NCBI GenBank assembly: GCA_947458345.1 | Contig: CANHBU010000039.1 | Coordinates: forward strand, 1-10,030 | Source of the DNA: Comamonadaceae bacterium | GTDB lineage: Bacteria > Pseudomonadota > Gammaproteobacteria > Burkholderiales > Burkholderiaceae_C | Direction of reading: 5' to 3' | DNA length: 10,030 bases | Part shown: in pieces, positions 1 through 7,117 of the stretch | How positions within the stretch are numbered: position 1 is the stretch's first letter | Layout: each line of letters opens with the position of its first letter | The notes under the pieces: model-generated | What the model was told of the DNA's origin: nothing | What the model saw: the letters and a program-made list of their open reading frames with translations, nothing else | Databases searched by the model: none | Made by a program: the position numbers and the translations under genes

Positions 1-372
1 ACCCTGGACTGGGGCAACGACGATCAGCCCTACTGGCTCGAGCCGGCCGGCGCAAGCGGCCGGCGCCTCTTGGCCGTGCCGCTGTCGAGCGAGTGGGACG
101 ATGTGCAGGCGCAGTGGTTCAGACCTTTGGAGCCGGCTCAGCATGCCCGGCAAATGCAGCAGGCCGCGCAGCGCCTGGCCGCTGAATGCCAGGCCAGTGG
201 CCGCAGTGCGGTGATGGGCCTGGGCCTGCATCCGTGGCTGTGGGGCATGCCCAGCCGGATTCGGTATCTGCGCGAACTGCTGGACGCGCTCGCGCAAATC
301 CCTGGGCTGCAAATGAGCACCCCCGATGCAATCTGGCGTCGCTGCGCCGCCGGCCAACCGAGCGCAGATTGA
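1..372 (+). CDS. Polysaccharide deacetylase family hydrolase, C-terminal fragment (5' end outside window)
   Basis: This is the last 123 residues of a protein that begins left of the window; the frame is open from base 1 to a TGA at 370-372. Visible residues include DWGNDDQPYWL at 4-13, the same local block as CDLYHDEQP and CDLFHDDQP in the two complete homologues at 4519-5409 and 7114-8043. Near the end, GLHPWLWGMPSRIRYL (about 75-90) matches the HPFIMGQPHRIEAL-type motif, whose His is part of the active-site region in this fold. Known relatives of this branch are PuuE-type allantoinases and imidase-like cyclic amide hydrolases rather than true sugar deacetylases. The MmgE/PrpD gene starts 25 bp downstream, so the two are probably cotranscribed. 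The family is secure; the substrate is unknown. It is a fourth family copy in the window and clearly diverged from the other three. Confidence 0.85.
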   Translation, partial: TLDWGNDDQPYWLEPAGASGRRLLAVPLSSEWDDVQAQWFRPLEPAQHARQMQQAAQRLAAECQASGRSAVMGLGLHPWLWGMPSRIRYLRELLDALAQIPGLQMSTPDAIWRRCAAGQPSAD

Positions 373-397
373 GCTGTTTTTTTCAGGACATCACCCT

Positions 398-1756
398 ATG
401 GACTATCTCGATCGACTCAGCACCTTTTGCGCCACTCTCGATTACCGCGCCCTGCCCCATGAGGTTCACGAGCAGCTGGGCTGGATCTTGGCCGATACCG
501 TGGCCGCCATCGCCGCAGGCTCGGCCGAGCCCGAGCTGCGGGCCATCGCCGCACGCCAGCCTGCGGTGGAGTCGGCCGATCTCATCGGACTGGGCCGGCG
601 CAGCAGCTGCGAGTCTGCGGCCTTCATCAACGGCACGGCCGGCACCTTTTTGGAAATGGATGAGGGCAACCGTTTTTCTCGCGGCCATCCGGCGGTCCAC
701 GTGATCCCGGCGGCCATCGCCTTGAGCCAGGAGCGCGCAGTCAGCGCCCAAGACGTCCTGGCGGCCGTGGTGGTGGGCTACGAGGTCGGGTCGCGGCTGG
801 GTGCCGCTTCCCAGCTGCGCTCAGCCATGCATCCGCACGGCACCTGGGGCACCATTGGGGCAGGAGCAGCCTGCGCCCGCATCGCCGGCCTGAGTGCCAG
901 CGACATGCGCCAGACCCTCAACATCGCCTCCTCCCTGACCACCGCCACCTCCAAGCAGACCATGCTCGAAGGCGGGCTGGTGCGCAACACCTATGCCGGC
1001 CTGAGCAACCGCAACGGCCTGCTGGCGCTGCAATTGGCCGAGTGTGGCTTTAGCGGCGAGCGCGACGGGCCGGCCTCGCTGCTGGGCAAGGTCGCCTCCG
1101 AGCACTTCGATCCGGCAGCGGTGATCGCGGACCTGGGCCAAGACTGGCACCTGATGCACAACTACTTCAAGCTGCACTCGTGCTGCCGCTACAACCACGG
1201 CACGCTCGATGCGCTGGACCTGCTGGCGGCGCAGGCAGGCCTACCGGCGGCCGATGCGATCGAGCGCATCGAGGTGCTGACCTACCACCTGGCTGCTGAA
1301 CTGAGCGATCCGGCGCCGGCCAATACCCTGGCCGCCAAGTTCTCGGTTCCTTTTGCGGTGGCCACTCGCATCGTCAATGGTTCAAGCGCCCTGGCCAGCT
1401 TCACCTGGGATGCGGTGCGCGATCCGGCGGTGCTGGCGCTGGCGGCCAAGGTAAGGGTCAGACACGACCCCGCCATGAGCCAGCGCCTGCCCATGGAGCG
1501 CCCATCGCGCGTGGTGCTGACCCTCAAAGACGGCAGCCAGCGGGTCGGTGAGGCCGGCGTCAACCGGGGTGACGATGCTTCGCCCTACACCCGAGAGGAG
1601 CTGCGCAGCAAGTTCATGGACCTGACTGGGCGCATCTGGCCCGCCGCGCATGGCCGTGACCTGCTCGAAGCCACCCTGGGCCTGGCCCGCCTGCAAGTGC
1701 CACTGGAGCACTGGCTGGGCTTGCTGTCCAGACCTGCATTGGCCAACGCCAATTGA
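398..1756 (+). CDS. MmgE/PrpD family protein
   Basis: The 452-residue product has the usual length for MmgE/PrpD proteins, which include 2-methylcitrate dehydratase, cis-aconitate decarboxylase and many uncharacterised dehydratase-like enzymes of organic-acid metabolism. Seen directly: MDEGNRFSRGHPAVH at about 87-101, HPHGTWGTIGAG at 145-156, KLHSCCRYNHGTLDA at 258-272 and KFSVPFAVA at 314-322, all characteristic blocks of the all-helical N-terminal domain and the following lid domain. The ATG at 398 is chosen because AGGA at 385-388 lies 9 bases upstream and the protein starts like its relatives; an in-frame ATG at 326 would lie inside the preceding gene. The protein is cytosolic, with no signal peptide or membrane segment. 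It is probably in one transcript with the upstream deacetylase-like gene. It may act late in a pathway on a polycarboxylate; nothing here identifies it as a true PrpD. Confidence 0.9.
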   Translation: MDYLDRLSTFCATLDYRALPHEVHEQLGWILADTVAAIAAGSAEPELRAIAARQPAVESADLIGLGRRSSCESAAFINGTAGTFLEMDEGNRFSRGHPAVHVIPAAIALSQERAVSAQDVLAAVVVGYEVGSRLGAASQLRSAMHPHGTWGTIGAGAACARIAGLSASDMRQTLNIASSLTTATSKQTMLEGGLVRNTYAGLSNRNGLLALQLAECGFSGERDGPASLLGKVASEHFDPAAVIADLGQDWHLMHNYFKLHSCCRYNHGTLDALDLLAAQAGLPAADAIERIEVLTYHLAAELSDPAPANTLAAKFSVPFAVATRIVNGSSALASFTWDAVRDPAVLALAAKVRVRHDPAMSQRLPMERPSRVVLTLKDGSQRVGEAGVNRGDDASPYTREELRSKFMDLTGRIWPAAHGRDLLEATLGLARLQVPLEHWLGLLSRPALANAN

Positions 1757-1802
1757 GGCGCAGCGCCTGGGAGCCAAGGACAAAAGCCTGCTGAGGCCAA
1801 CC

Positions 1803-2195
1803 CTATTGGAGCGAGTTTTCCCCGCTCATGTAGACAAAAACTTCCTGAAACAGCCCGTCGCGAAGCGCGAAGAAATTGCAGTTGTTCTTCAACCGCTTCT
1901 CGCCCTCATGGGTGGTGTTTTCTACCCGGAAGCGGCTGGCCACCCGCTGGGCCGGGACATCAAAAACATGGTCAAAGTCGCCATGCCAGACGCGGGCGTA
2001 GCGATCAGCGAGCCGCTCGTACATGCCCCGCACTTCGGTGTCGCGGCCCTGGTAGAAGACGCCATGGTTGGCGATGCCAAAGCGGGCATCGGGCGCAAAG
2101 CAGGCCAGTGTGCCGGCCAGATCCCGGCCGTCGACCGCGGCAAAGTAACGCTCGACCAAGGCTTGCAGGCCGGGTGCGTCCAGGTGGCGATTCAT
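1803..2195 (-). CDS. SnoaL-like / NTF2-like small protein
   Basis: The 130-residue protein has the NTF2-like fold signature: an N-terminal helix (LQALVERYFAAVDGRDLAGTLACFAPDARF, about 10-39), then alternating strands with HGVFYQGRDTEVRGMYERL and a C-terminal strand ALRDGLFQEVFVYMSG. SnoaL-like proteins include aldol-type cyclases, ketosteroid-isomerase relatives, dehydratases and non-catalytic subunits. It is the last gene of a minus-strand operon. The Shine-Dalgarno AGGAG (2208 down to 2204) overlaps the TAG stop of the upstream PhyH gene, so the two are probably translated in a coupled way. Its stop faces the MmgE/PrpD stop across 46 bases (1757-1802); those bases hold only a near-perfect palindrome at 1756-1768 with no T-run and no convincing terminator. 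The exact reaction is unknown. Confidence 0.8.
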   Translation of the reverse strand: MNRHLDAPGLQALVERYFAAVDGRDLAGTLACFAPDARFGIANHGVFYQGRDTEVRGMYERLADRYARVWHGDFDHVFDVPAQRVASRFRVENTTHEGEKRLKNNCNFFALRDGLFQEVFVYMSGENSLQ

Positions 2196-2206
2196 TGCGC
2201 GTTCTC

Positions 2207-3049
2207 CTAAGGGTGGTCAGGGGTTGGGACCGATGCCTGAAAGCCGGCGTCCTGCAAGGACCGAAACAAGGCCAAGGCCTGCGAGTGACTGCTTCGCGCG
2301 GCCTGCGAGCCGGCTTGCACCAGTCGCTCTTCCTCGATGAAATGGCCGTGGCTTCGGCCCCGCACCCGCAGCGCCGAGGGCCGAACTGTCCCGACCGGCC
2401 GCACGTGAGCCGGGATGTAGCTGATGGCATAGCCCAAGCGCCGGTCATCGCTGTCATTGCCGCCCGATGCGTGAACCAGATCGGTGTGATGCAGCGACAT
2501 CTGACCGGCCGCCACCGGCATGAACTGGCCCTGAGCGTCATCGAAGCGCCCGCTGATACCCTGGCCCCGGCGAATCATGTTCATCGGCTCGGGTCGGTCG
2601 TCGTGCTCGAAGGCGCCCCAGCGGTGACTGCCGGGCAAAGCCTGCATGCAACCGGCCTTCACGCTGGCCTCGGACAGGGCCACCCAGGCCGTCACGTGCA
2701 GGTGCGGCTGCAAGTAAAAGTAGGTGCTGTCCTGGTGCCAGCGCACATAGGCCGGCGTGTGGGCCTCTTTGACGAAGAGCGTGGAGTGGTAGACCAGGAT
2801 GTCCGGCCCGATCACATCTTCCACCGCATCGAGGATGCGCGGGTGATGGACCAACTGATCGGCCCAATTAAAGAGCAAATAACTCTTGGACTTCTCCGGA
2901 AAGTCGATCAGCGCACCGCGCTGGCGCTCCCAGTCTTCGAGGTCCTGCCGGTGGGATCGCACCTCCTGGGCATCCAGGACATCTATCGGATAGACAAATC
3001 CGTCGTGCTCGTAAGCTTGCACCTGATCGGGTGTCAACAGCTTGGGCAT
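2207..3049 (-). CDS. Phytanoyl-CoA dioxygenase (PhyH) family Fe(II)/2-oxoglutarate oxygenase
   Basis: The 280-residue product carries the 2-His-1-carboxylate iron triad: WHQD gives His105-x-Asp107 and LVHASGGNDSDDRR gives His193, followed by Arg203/Arg204 as the likely 2-oxoglutarate carboxylate ligand. The N-terminal TPDQVQAYEHDGFVYP is typical of PhyH proteins. Asp107 is present, so this looks like a hydroxylase or dioxygenase rather than a halogenase of the SyrB2 type, which has Ala at that position. The start at 3049 is supported by AGGAG at 3061-3057 with 7-base spacing; an in-frame ATG at 3067 lies upstream of that site. The racemase-like gene ends 28 bp before it and the SnoaL-like gene follows after 11 bp. 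It probably hydroxylates a pathway intermediate or removes a substituent; the substrate is not predictable. Confidence 0.9.
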   Translation of the reverse strand: MPKLLTPDQVQAYEHDGFVYPIDVLDAQEVRSHRQDLEDWERQRGALIDFPEKSKSYLLFNWADQLVHHPRILDAVEDVIGPDILVYHSTLFVKEAHTPAYVRWHQDSTYFYLQPHLHVTAWVALSEASVKAGCMQALPGSHRWGAFEHDDRPEPMNMIRRGQGISGRFDDAQGQFMPVAAGQMSLHHTDLVHASGGNDSDDRRLGYAISYIPAHVRPVGTVRPSALRVRGRSHGHFIEEERLVQAGSQAARSSHSQALALFRSLQDAGFQASVPTPDHP

Positions 3050-3077
3050 GTCTGGTCTCCTCAACAAGGACCCGCGA

Positions 3078-3851
3078 TCAGGGGCGCGCCACCGACTGTG
3101 CGGCGGCAGTCATCATGGCCTGCAGCATGTCCAGCCGGGGATGCATGGGCTTGGGATAGCCCTGCCGGCTGTGGCTCAAGTTCAGACCCAGGGCGGCTTC
3201 AACCATCTTGTAGCTCAAGGGGCCAGGGTTGATGACGGGCACAGGCAAGCGCTGGCTGAGCCAGGCGTGCGACTGGTGCATGGTGGTCGAGCCCAGGATG
3301 ATCACTTCGGCACCGTCTTCGTCGATGGCGCGCCGCGCCGCCGCCTCCAGCAAGGGAAACACATCTTCCTCTTTACCCGAGAGCAGGGCGTGGTTGTCGG
3401 GCGCCACCTCAATGGCGCGCACCGAGGCGCATTTGTGGTGCAGACCGAGTTCGTCCAGTGCCTTTTTGTACAGCGGCTTCCAACGGCTGGCCATGGTCAG
3501 AACCGAAAAACGCTCACCCAGCATCAGGGCGGCCAGCATGGATACCTTGCCTGGCCCAAAGACCGGGATGTCGAGCACCGAGCGCAGCGCCGCCACGCCC
3601 GAATCGCTCATGGTGTCGATGCACACTGCCGCAAAGCCCTCGTCCTGCGCCCGGCAGCCTGCCTCGAAGTTGGCGGCATCGGCCAGCACGAAGTCATGGT
3701 GGCTGGAATAGTTGAGCGGGCCCGCCTTGACCGGACGGAACTCAAACTGCAGCTGCGGCGACAAAGCGATGCCCTCGAGCTGCTCCTGGCGCAGCGCCAG
3801 GCTCTGAGCGGACATGGCAAAAGGAACGACCACCAAGACCCGCTGCTTCAT
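3078..3851 (-). CDS. Asp/Glu/hydantoin racemase superfamily protein lacking the usual cysteine pair
   Basis: The 257-residue length and fold match the aspartate/glutamate/hydantoin racemase superfamily, which also contains maleate isomerase and arylmalonate decarboxylase. The two pseudo-symmetric catalytic loops are visible: CIDTMSDSG at 77-85 and LGSTTMHQS at 186-194. In hydantoin racemases the corresponding loops read roughly ACFxDPG and LGCAGM, each with a catalytic Cys. By eye the aligned positions here are Thr80 and Ser188; the nearest cysteine is Cys77. FGPGKVSMLAA (98-108) and VPVINPG (204-210) are conserved structural segments. The ATG overlaps the TGA of the isochorismatase gene by 4 bp, and AGGAGG sits 4 bases upstream of it. 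It is often labelled hydantoin racemase, but two-base racemisation is doubtful if the loop alignment is right. It could be an isomerase, decarboxylase or C-C hydrolase. Confidence 0.85.
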   Translation of the reverse strand: MKQRVLVVVPFAMSAQSLALRQEQLEGIALSPQLQFEFRPVKAGPLNYSSHHDFVLADAANFEAGCRAQDEGFAAVCIDTMSDSGVAALRSVLDIPVFGPGKVSMLAALMLGERFSVLTMASRWKPLYKKALDELGLHHKCASVRAIEVAPDNHALLSGKEEDVFPLLEAAARRAIDEDGAEVIILGSTTMHQSHAWLSQRLPVPVINPGPLSYKMVEAALGLNLSHSRQGYPKPMHPRLDMLQAMMTAAAQSVARP

Positions 3852-4522
3852 GACGCCTCCTGCAGTTCAGCGATCGCCTCGGCGGTAGAGGCAACCCGAC
3901 CAAAGAGGCGCTGAAAGTTGCGCATGGTCACCTGATGCAGGTCTTCAAAGGTGGTGCCGCAAGCGTCCTCCACCAGCGTGACCTGGTAGCCGCGGTCGGC
4001 CGCCTCGCGAGCCGTGGTCTCGACACACATATTGGTCGACACCCCCACCATGTAGAGCTGATCGACACCGAGCGAGCGCAGCAGGCTGTCGATGGCCGTT
4101 GAGGCAAAAGCGCCCACCGTCGTCTTGCGCAGCACATGCTCGCCCGCCACGGGTTTGAGCTCATCGAGAATTTCGTGGTCGCGACTGCCCACATGGTTGT
4201 TGCAGCTGGCCAGCAGCTTGCGCATGTGGCGCGGCGCGTCGCTGGCGTCGCTGTGGGCCGCCCCGAGCGTCACATGGACCACCGGCTGCCCGAGCTGGTG
4301 GAAATGCGCGCGCAGCCTCACGATGCTGGGCAGCACCGTGGACTCGATGCGGGCGAATCGGTAATCGGCCACACGGGAGCCCTGGGCCTTGAGGGTGCGG
4401 CCGAGCGCGCCGTGGCGCGAACCGGTGGCGTATTGCATGTCGATGATGAGCAAGGCCGCGCCGCTGGACTCGATCACCGGCTCGCTCATGAAATCACGGA
4501 TGTAGTCTTGGGTGGCGCTCAT
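3848..4522 (-). CDS. Isochorismatase-like cysteine hydrolase (amidohydrolase), module A
   Basis: The 224-residue protein has the catalytic triad of the isochorismatase-like amidohydrolase family: Asp28 in LLIIDMQ, Lys133 in VLRKTTVGAF, and nucleophile Cys166 in VSTNMCVETTA, with the VST segment that typically carries the non-proline cis peptide. Family members hydrolyse C-N bonds, for example maleamate, N-carbamoylsarcosine, nicotinamide, biuret or ureidoacrylate. The ATG at 4522 is chosen over an in-frame ATG at 4582, because it forms a 4-bp ATGA overlap with the upstream deacetylase-like gene and has AAGGA 6 bases upstream. A second ATGA overlap links it to the racemase-like gene. It probably hydrolyses the amide product of the gene just upstream; this is inferred from the context. 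Subfamily and substrate are uncertain. Confidence 0.92.
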   Translation of the reverse strand: MSATQDYIRDFMSEPVIESSGAALLIIDMQYATGSRHGALGRTLKAQGSRVADYRFARIESTVLPSIVRLRAHFHQLGQPVVHVTLGAAHSDASDAPRHMRKLLASCNNHVGSRDHEILDELKPVAGEHVLRKTTVGAFASTAIDSLLRSLGVDQLYMVGVSTNMCVETTAREAADRGYQVTLVEDACGTTFEDLHQVTMRNFQRLFGRVASTAEAIAELQEAS

Positions 4523-5409
4523 GAACGGTCCTTGGCCAGATGTTGACGGTAATGCTGCACGATCTGCGAGCCGGTGGCCCACCAGACGCCCTCGTGCTGC
4601 GCAATGTAGCTCAGAGCCTGCTCGAGCGCCTCGATGCGGTGGGGCTGGCCCATGATGAAAGGATGGACGGCGATGTTCATCACCCGCCCGTGCACCGCGC
4701 CTTCGGCGTACAGCACGTCGAATTCGTCGCGGATTTTCTGCGCGAAAGCCTGCGCCTCGATGCCCCGGCGCCAGGCGATGCTGTCGTTGATCTCCATCGA
4801 GTAAGGCAAGCTGATCAGCTCGCCGCGGCGCACCCGGATCTCGGTGGGCTGCTCGTCATGGTAGAGGTCACACAGGTAGGCGATGCCGCTTTGGGCCACC
4901 AGGTCGGGGGTGTGCACGGTGTTGGAGGCGGCGGGAGAAAACCAGCCCGGCAGCCGCCGGCCCGTGTGCCGCAGGTGAATTTGCTGGCACTGCTCGATGG
5001 CCTCGAGCTCCTCGTCCTGGCTCAGACCCCAGTGGTAGCGGGTGTTGTACAGGCCATGCGACATGAACTCCCACTGCCGCTCGAGCATGGCCTGCGCAAT
5101 CTCGGGGTACAGATCCAGGACAGCCATGGACAGCGACACCGTGATGGGCAGCTGCAAACGGTCGAACAAGGCCATCAGGCGCCACACGCCCACCCGGTTG
5201 CCATAGTCGCGCAGGCCGTAGCCCAGGATATCAGGATGCGGCACTCTGGGCCAGGGGTTGCGCACGCGGACCAACTCGGGCAGGTACTCGTAGTGCTCGA
5301 TGTTGGGCGCCACCCAGACGGCCACTCTGGCCCCGCCCGGCCAGCGCAAGCCCACTCGATCGGGCAAGGCCGAGTAGGCGATGCGCTCATGACCGGCGAT
5401 CGCACTCAT
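4519..5409 (-). CDS. Polysaccharide deacetylase family protein, PuuE/imidase-like cyclic amidohydrolase, module A
   Basis: The 296-residue protein is a NodB-fold barrel of the PuuE-like branch. Blocks in order: WPGGARVAVWVAPNIE (23-38), RDYGNRVG (67-74), SHGLYNTRY (117-125), GWFSPA (155-160), CDLYHDEQP (180-188), MEIND (205-209) and AVHPFIMGQPHRI (247-259). It lacks a signal peptide and is cytosolic, unlike cell-wall deacetylases. Relatives of known function include PuuE allantoinase and bacterial imidases that open cyclic ureides or imides, so ring opening is the likely job. It is the first gene of a five-gene operon and overlaps the isochorismatase gene by 4 bp. The ATG at 5409 has only a weak GC-rich upstream site. 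The upstream gap to the divergent tautomerase-fusion gene is 68 bp. Family confidence is high; substrate is unknown. Confidence 0.9.
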   Translation of the reverse strand: MSAIAGHERIAYSALPDRVGLRWPGGARVAVWVAPNIEHYEYLPELVRVRNPWPRVPHPDILGYGLRDYGNRVGVWRLMALFDRLQLPITVSLSMAVLDLYPEIAQAMLERQWEFMSHGLYNTRYHWGLSQDEELEAIEQCQQIHLRHTGRRLPGWFSPAASNTVHTPDLVAQSGIAYLCDLYHDEQPTEIRVRRGELISLPYSMEINDSIAWRRGIEAQAFAQKIRDEFDVLYAEGAVHGRVMNIAVHPFIMGQPHRIEALEQALSYIAQHEGVWWATGSQIVQHYRQHLAKDRS

Positions 5410-5477
5410 GCGCTGCGCCCGCCGCCGGCCGAGACGGCAAAATGGGGCTCCTTCATACCGACCGCCGGAGACCGCCC

Positions 5478-6038
5478 ATGCCCGTTGTATCGATCACCCT
5501 TTTGCCCGGCTACAGCCCACAAGCGCGCGAGCGGCTGGTCGAGCGCACCGCGCGCACCGTGCGCTCGGTGATTGCCGCCTCCGATGCGGGCACCACGGTG
5601 TTTGTCAACGAGGCGGCGACCTATCAACGAGATGGCCGGCGTTTCACGGAGGGCGGGCCGGAAGTGCCCGAAGCCAGCGCGCTGGTGCGCCAGTTTCTCG
5701 AGCGCATGCAGGCGCGCGATCTCGAGGCGGCACGCCAGTTGCTGGCGCCGGGATTTGTGATGACCTTCCCCGGCGCCGCGCCGATGCGCGATTTTGCCGA
5801 GCTGCTGGACTGGGCCAAAGGGCGCTACAGCCGGATCGGCAAGAAGTTCGAACGCTTCGACGAATGCTGGGGACAAGAGGCCACCGTGGTTTACTGCAGC
5901 GGCACACTTGATGGCGTGTGGCTTGACGGCACGCCGTTTGCCGGCATCCGCTTCATCGATCGCTTCGAAGTGGCCGCCGGCCTGATCCAGCGCCAGGACG
6001 TCTGGAACGACCTGGCCGAGGTCGCCGGCCAACGCTAG
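5478..6038 (+). CDS. Fusion of 4-oxalocrotonate-tautomerase-like domain and SnoaL-like domain
   Basis: The 186-residue protein starts MPVVSITLLPGYSPQARERL, the beta-strand and helix of a 4-oxalocrotonate-tautomerase-type unit with Pro2, which becomes the catalytic N-terminal proline after Met removal. This domain ends near residue 62. From about 65 on, ALVRQFLERMQARDLEAARQLLAPGFVMTFPG and the following strands up to FEVAAGLIQRQDVWNDLAEV are an NTF2/SnoaL-like domain. The start at 5478 is fixed by the Pro2 requirement and by GGAG at 5467-5470; an in-frame ATG at 5442 would bury the proline. The gene stands alone on the plus strand, divergent from the five-gene operon and convergent with the deacetylase gene ending at 6093. 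A two-step isomerase/hydratase on an unsaturated acid is plausible. Whether the arginines of the active tautomerase site are all present cannot be judged by eye. Confidence 0.82.
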   Translation: MPVVSITLLPGYSPQARERLVERTARTVRSVIAASDAGTTVFVNEAATYQRDGRRFTEGGPEVPEASALVRQFLERMQARDLEAARQLLAPGFVMTFPGAAPMRDFAELLDWAKGRYSRIGKKFERFDECWGQEATVVYCSGTLDGVWLDGTPFAGIRFIDRFEVAAGLIQRQDVWNDLAEVAGQR

Positions 6039-6043
6039 CGCGG

Positions 6044-6063
6044 GCAGACCCGTGAGGGTCTGC
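6044..6063. terminator. Hairpin between convergent genes, possible terminator
   Basis: GCAGACCC and GGGTCTGC form a perfect 8-bp stem with the 4-base loop GTGA. It lies in the 54-bp gap (6039-6092) between the convergent tautomerase-fusion gene and the deacetylase-like gene that ends at 6093. A position between convergent stops suits a bidirectional terminator. No run of T follows on either strand, so an intrinsic terminator of standard type is not supported; it could be an RNA-stabilising hairpin. Confidence 0.4.
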
Positions 6064-6092
6064 GCTGGGCGCTGCGCGGCAGTCTTGGACAT

Positions 6093-7028
6093 TCAGCCCT
6101 GCTGAGCGCGCCAAGCATCAAGGATCTGCGAGCCGGTGGCGGCCCAGACGCCCCGGTGACGCATGATGTGGGCCAGCGCCTCCTCCAGCGCGCGGATGCG
6201 ATAGGGCTGCCCGATCACCCAGGGGTGCAGCGAGATCGCCATCACCCGGCCGTTGTCGGCGCTGGCCTCGCGGTACAGCACATCAAAGTGGTCGATCACC
6301 TGGTCGCGAAAGTCGTCTTCGGTGTGGTGGTTGTTGACCAAGATGGTGTAGTCATCAATGTCCACCGGATGCGGCATCGCCACCAAGGAGCCAGCCGTGG
6401 TCCGCATCGCATAGGGCATGTCGTCATTGACCCAGTCGCAAACATAATCCAGGCCAGATTGGGCCAGCAGGTCCAGGGTCTGGAAAGACTCCGATTTGGC
6501 CGGCGACAACCAGCCGCGCACCGGCTGACCAGAGGCCTGGCGCAGCACCGCCAGGCTCTGCTCGATCCAGCGCTTTTCCTCGGCCGGATCGAGGCCGCCA
6601 TGGTGCAGGTGATCCATGTCCAGACCGTTGGCGATGATCTCGCAGCCCCAACGCTTGCACTGCTCCAGCAGCGCGGGGTAGCGCACCGCCACCGCCGCGT
6701 TAACCGCCACCGTGGCCGGGATGCCATGGCGCTCGAGCGCCTTCATGATGCGAAAGATACCCACCCGGTTGCCATAGTCACGCAAGGTGTAGTGACGCAG
6801 GTCTGGGTAGGCAGTCTGCATCGCGCCCGGTGGCTTAAACGGCTGGCCCGACATGTTCAGCGGGAACCACTCCAGCGCCGGCACCACCCACAGGGCGATG
6901 CGCGCCCCACCGGGCCAGGCCACCGGCTTGCGACGGGGCAACATCGACCAGTCGTAGCGGTCATGGTCCATGCCATAGCGACGCAGCGGATAGGACAGAT
7001 AGTCTTCGGGCAAGGGTTTGCTGCTCAT
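6093..7028 (-). CDS. Polysaccharide deacetylase family protein, divergent PuuE-like paralogue, module B
   Basis: The 311-residue product shares the family layout: WPGGARIALWVVPALEW (38-54), RDYGNRVG (83-90), GWLSPAKSES (172-181), CDWVNDDMPYAM (197-208) and SLHPWVIGQPYRI (266-278). At the block where the two other full-length copies read SHGxYNTRY, this protein reads ANGLDMDHLHHG (133-144), so the His is replaced by Asn and new His residues appear a few positions later. It also has PHPVDIDDY (219-227) where the others have SMEIND or SLEMND. The ATG at 7028 follows a purine-rich but imperfect ribosome site; longer in-frame starts would run back through a repeat element and into the preceding gene. 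It is the last gene of the 8723-6093 operon. A different substrate from its neighbours is likely. Confidence 0.88.
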   Translation of the reverse strand: MSSKPLPEDYLSYPLRRYGMDHDRYDWSMLPRRKPVAWPGGARIALWVVPALEWFPLNMSGQPFKPPGAMQTAYPDLRHYTLRDYGNRVGIFRIMKALERHGIPATVAVNAAVAVRYPALLEQCKRWGCEIIANGLDMDHLHHGGLDPAEEKRWIEQSLAVLRQASGQPVRGWLSPAKSESFQTLDLLAQSGLDYVCDWVNDDMPYAMRTTAGSLVAMPHPVDIDDYTILVNNHHTEDDFRDQVIDHFDVLYREASADNGRVMAISLHPWVIGQPYRIRALEEALAHIMRHRGVWAATGSQILDAWRAQQG

Positions 7029-7057
7029 GATTGGACCCCCACGCGGGTCACTGGCGT

Positions 7058-7117
7058 GTACCCGCTGCCCCCCAAGGGGGTGTTCGCTTGCTTGAGGCGG
7101 CTCGGCGCTTCGCTCAT
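7058..7117. repeat. Dispersed intergenic repeat of Comamonadaceae type (C-run/G-run palindrome)
   Basis: The 85-bp gap between the two deacetylase-like genes (7029-7113) contains a run of six C, two A, and five G (7068-7080), followed by a GCTTGCTTGAGGCGGCTCGGCGCTTCGCTCA-like tail given here in brief: key parts are CTTGCTTGAGGC and GGCGCTTCGCTCA. From memory, this combination recurs between genes in Comamonadaceae chromosomes; I cannot confirm the copy number. Its end overlaps the last bases of the gene at 7114-8043 and supplies the stop. The stretch 7029-7057 also holds a short GACCC/GGGTC inverted repeat. Confidence 0.6.

Noticed and set aside
1756..1768. Palindromic AGGCGCAGCGCCT between convergent genes as a terminator
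   Set aside because: The central base leaves too small a loop, and no T-run follows on either strand.
2108..3232. Long plus-strand open frame of 374 codons
   Set aside because: It lies opposite the SnoaL-like, PhyH and racemase-like genes, shows no family motif, and is a GC-rich antisense artefact.
3848..4522. Pairing of isochorismatase and racemase-family genes as NicF/NicE of nicotinate degradation
   Set aside because: The maleamate-maleate-fumarate logic is tempting, but the racemase-like protein lacks the expected Cys pair, and the other nicotinate genes are absent from the window.
4540..5571. Plus-strand open frame of 343 codons
   Set aside because: Antisense to the deacetylase-like gene at 4519-5409; Val/His/Gly/Ala-rich composition typical of reverse-strand shadows.
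5406..6092. Minus-strand open frame ending with an ATGA overlap at the 5409 start, including a possible 16-codon leader
   Set aside because: The long form is antisense to the tautomerase-fusion gene. The short form has a purine-rich codon context but no sign of selection, so a leader peptide cannot be supported.
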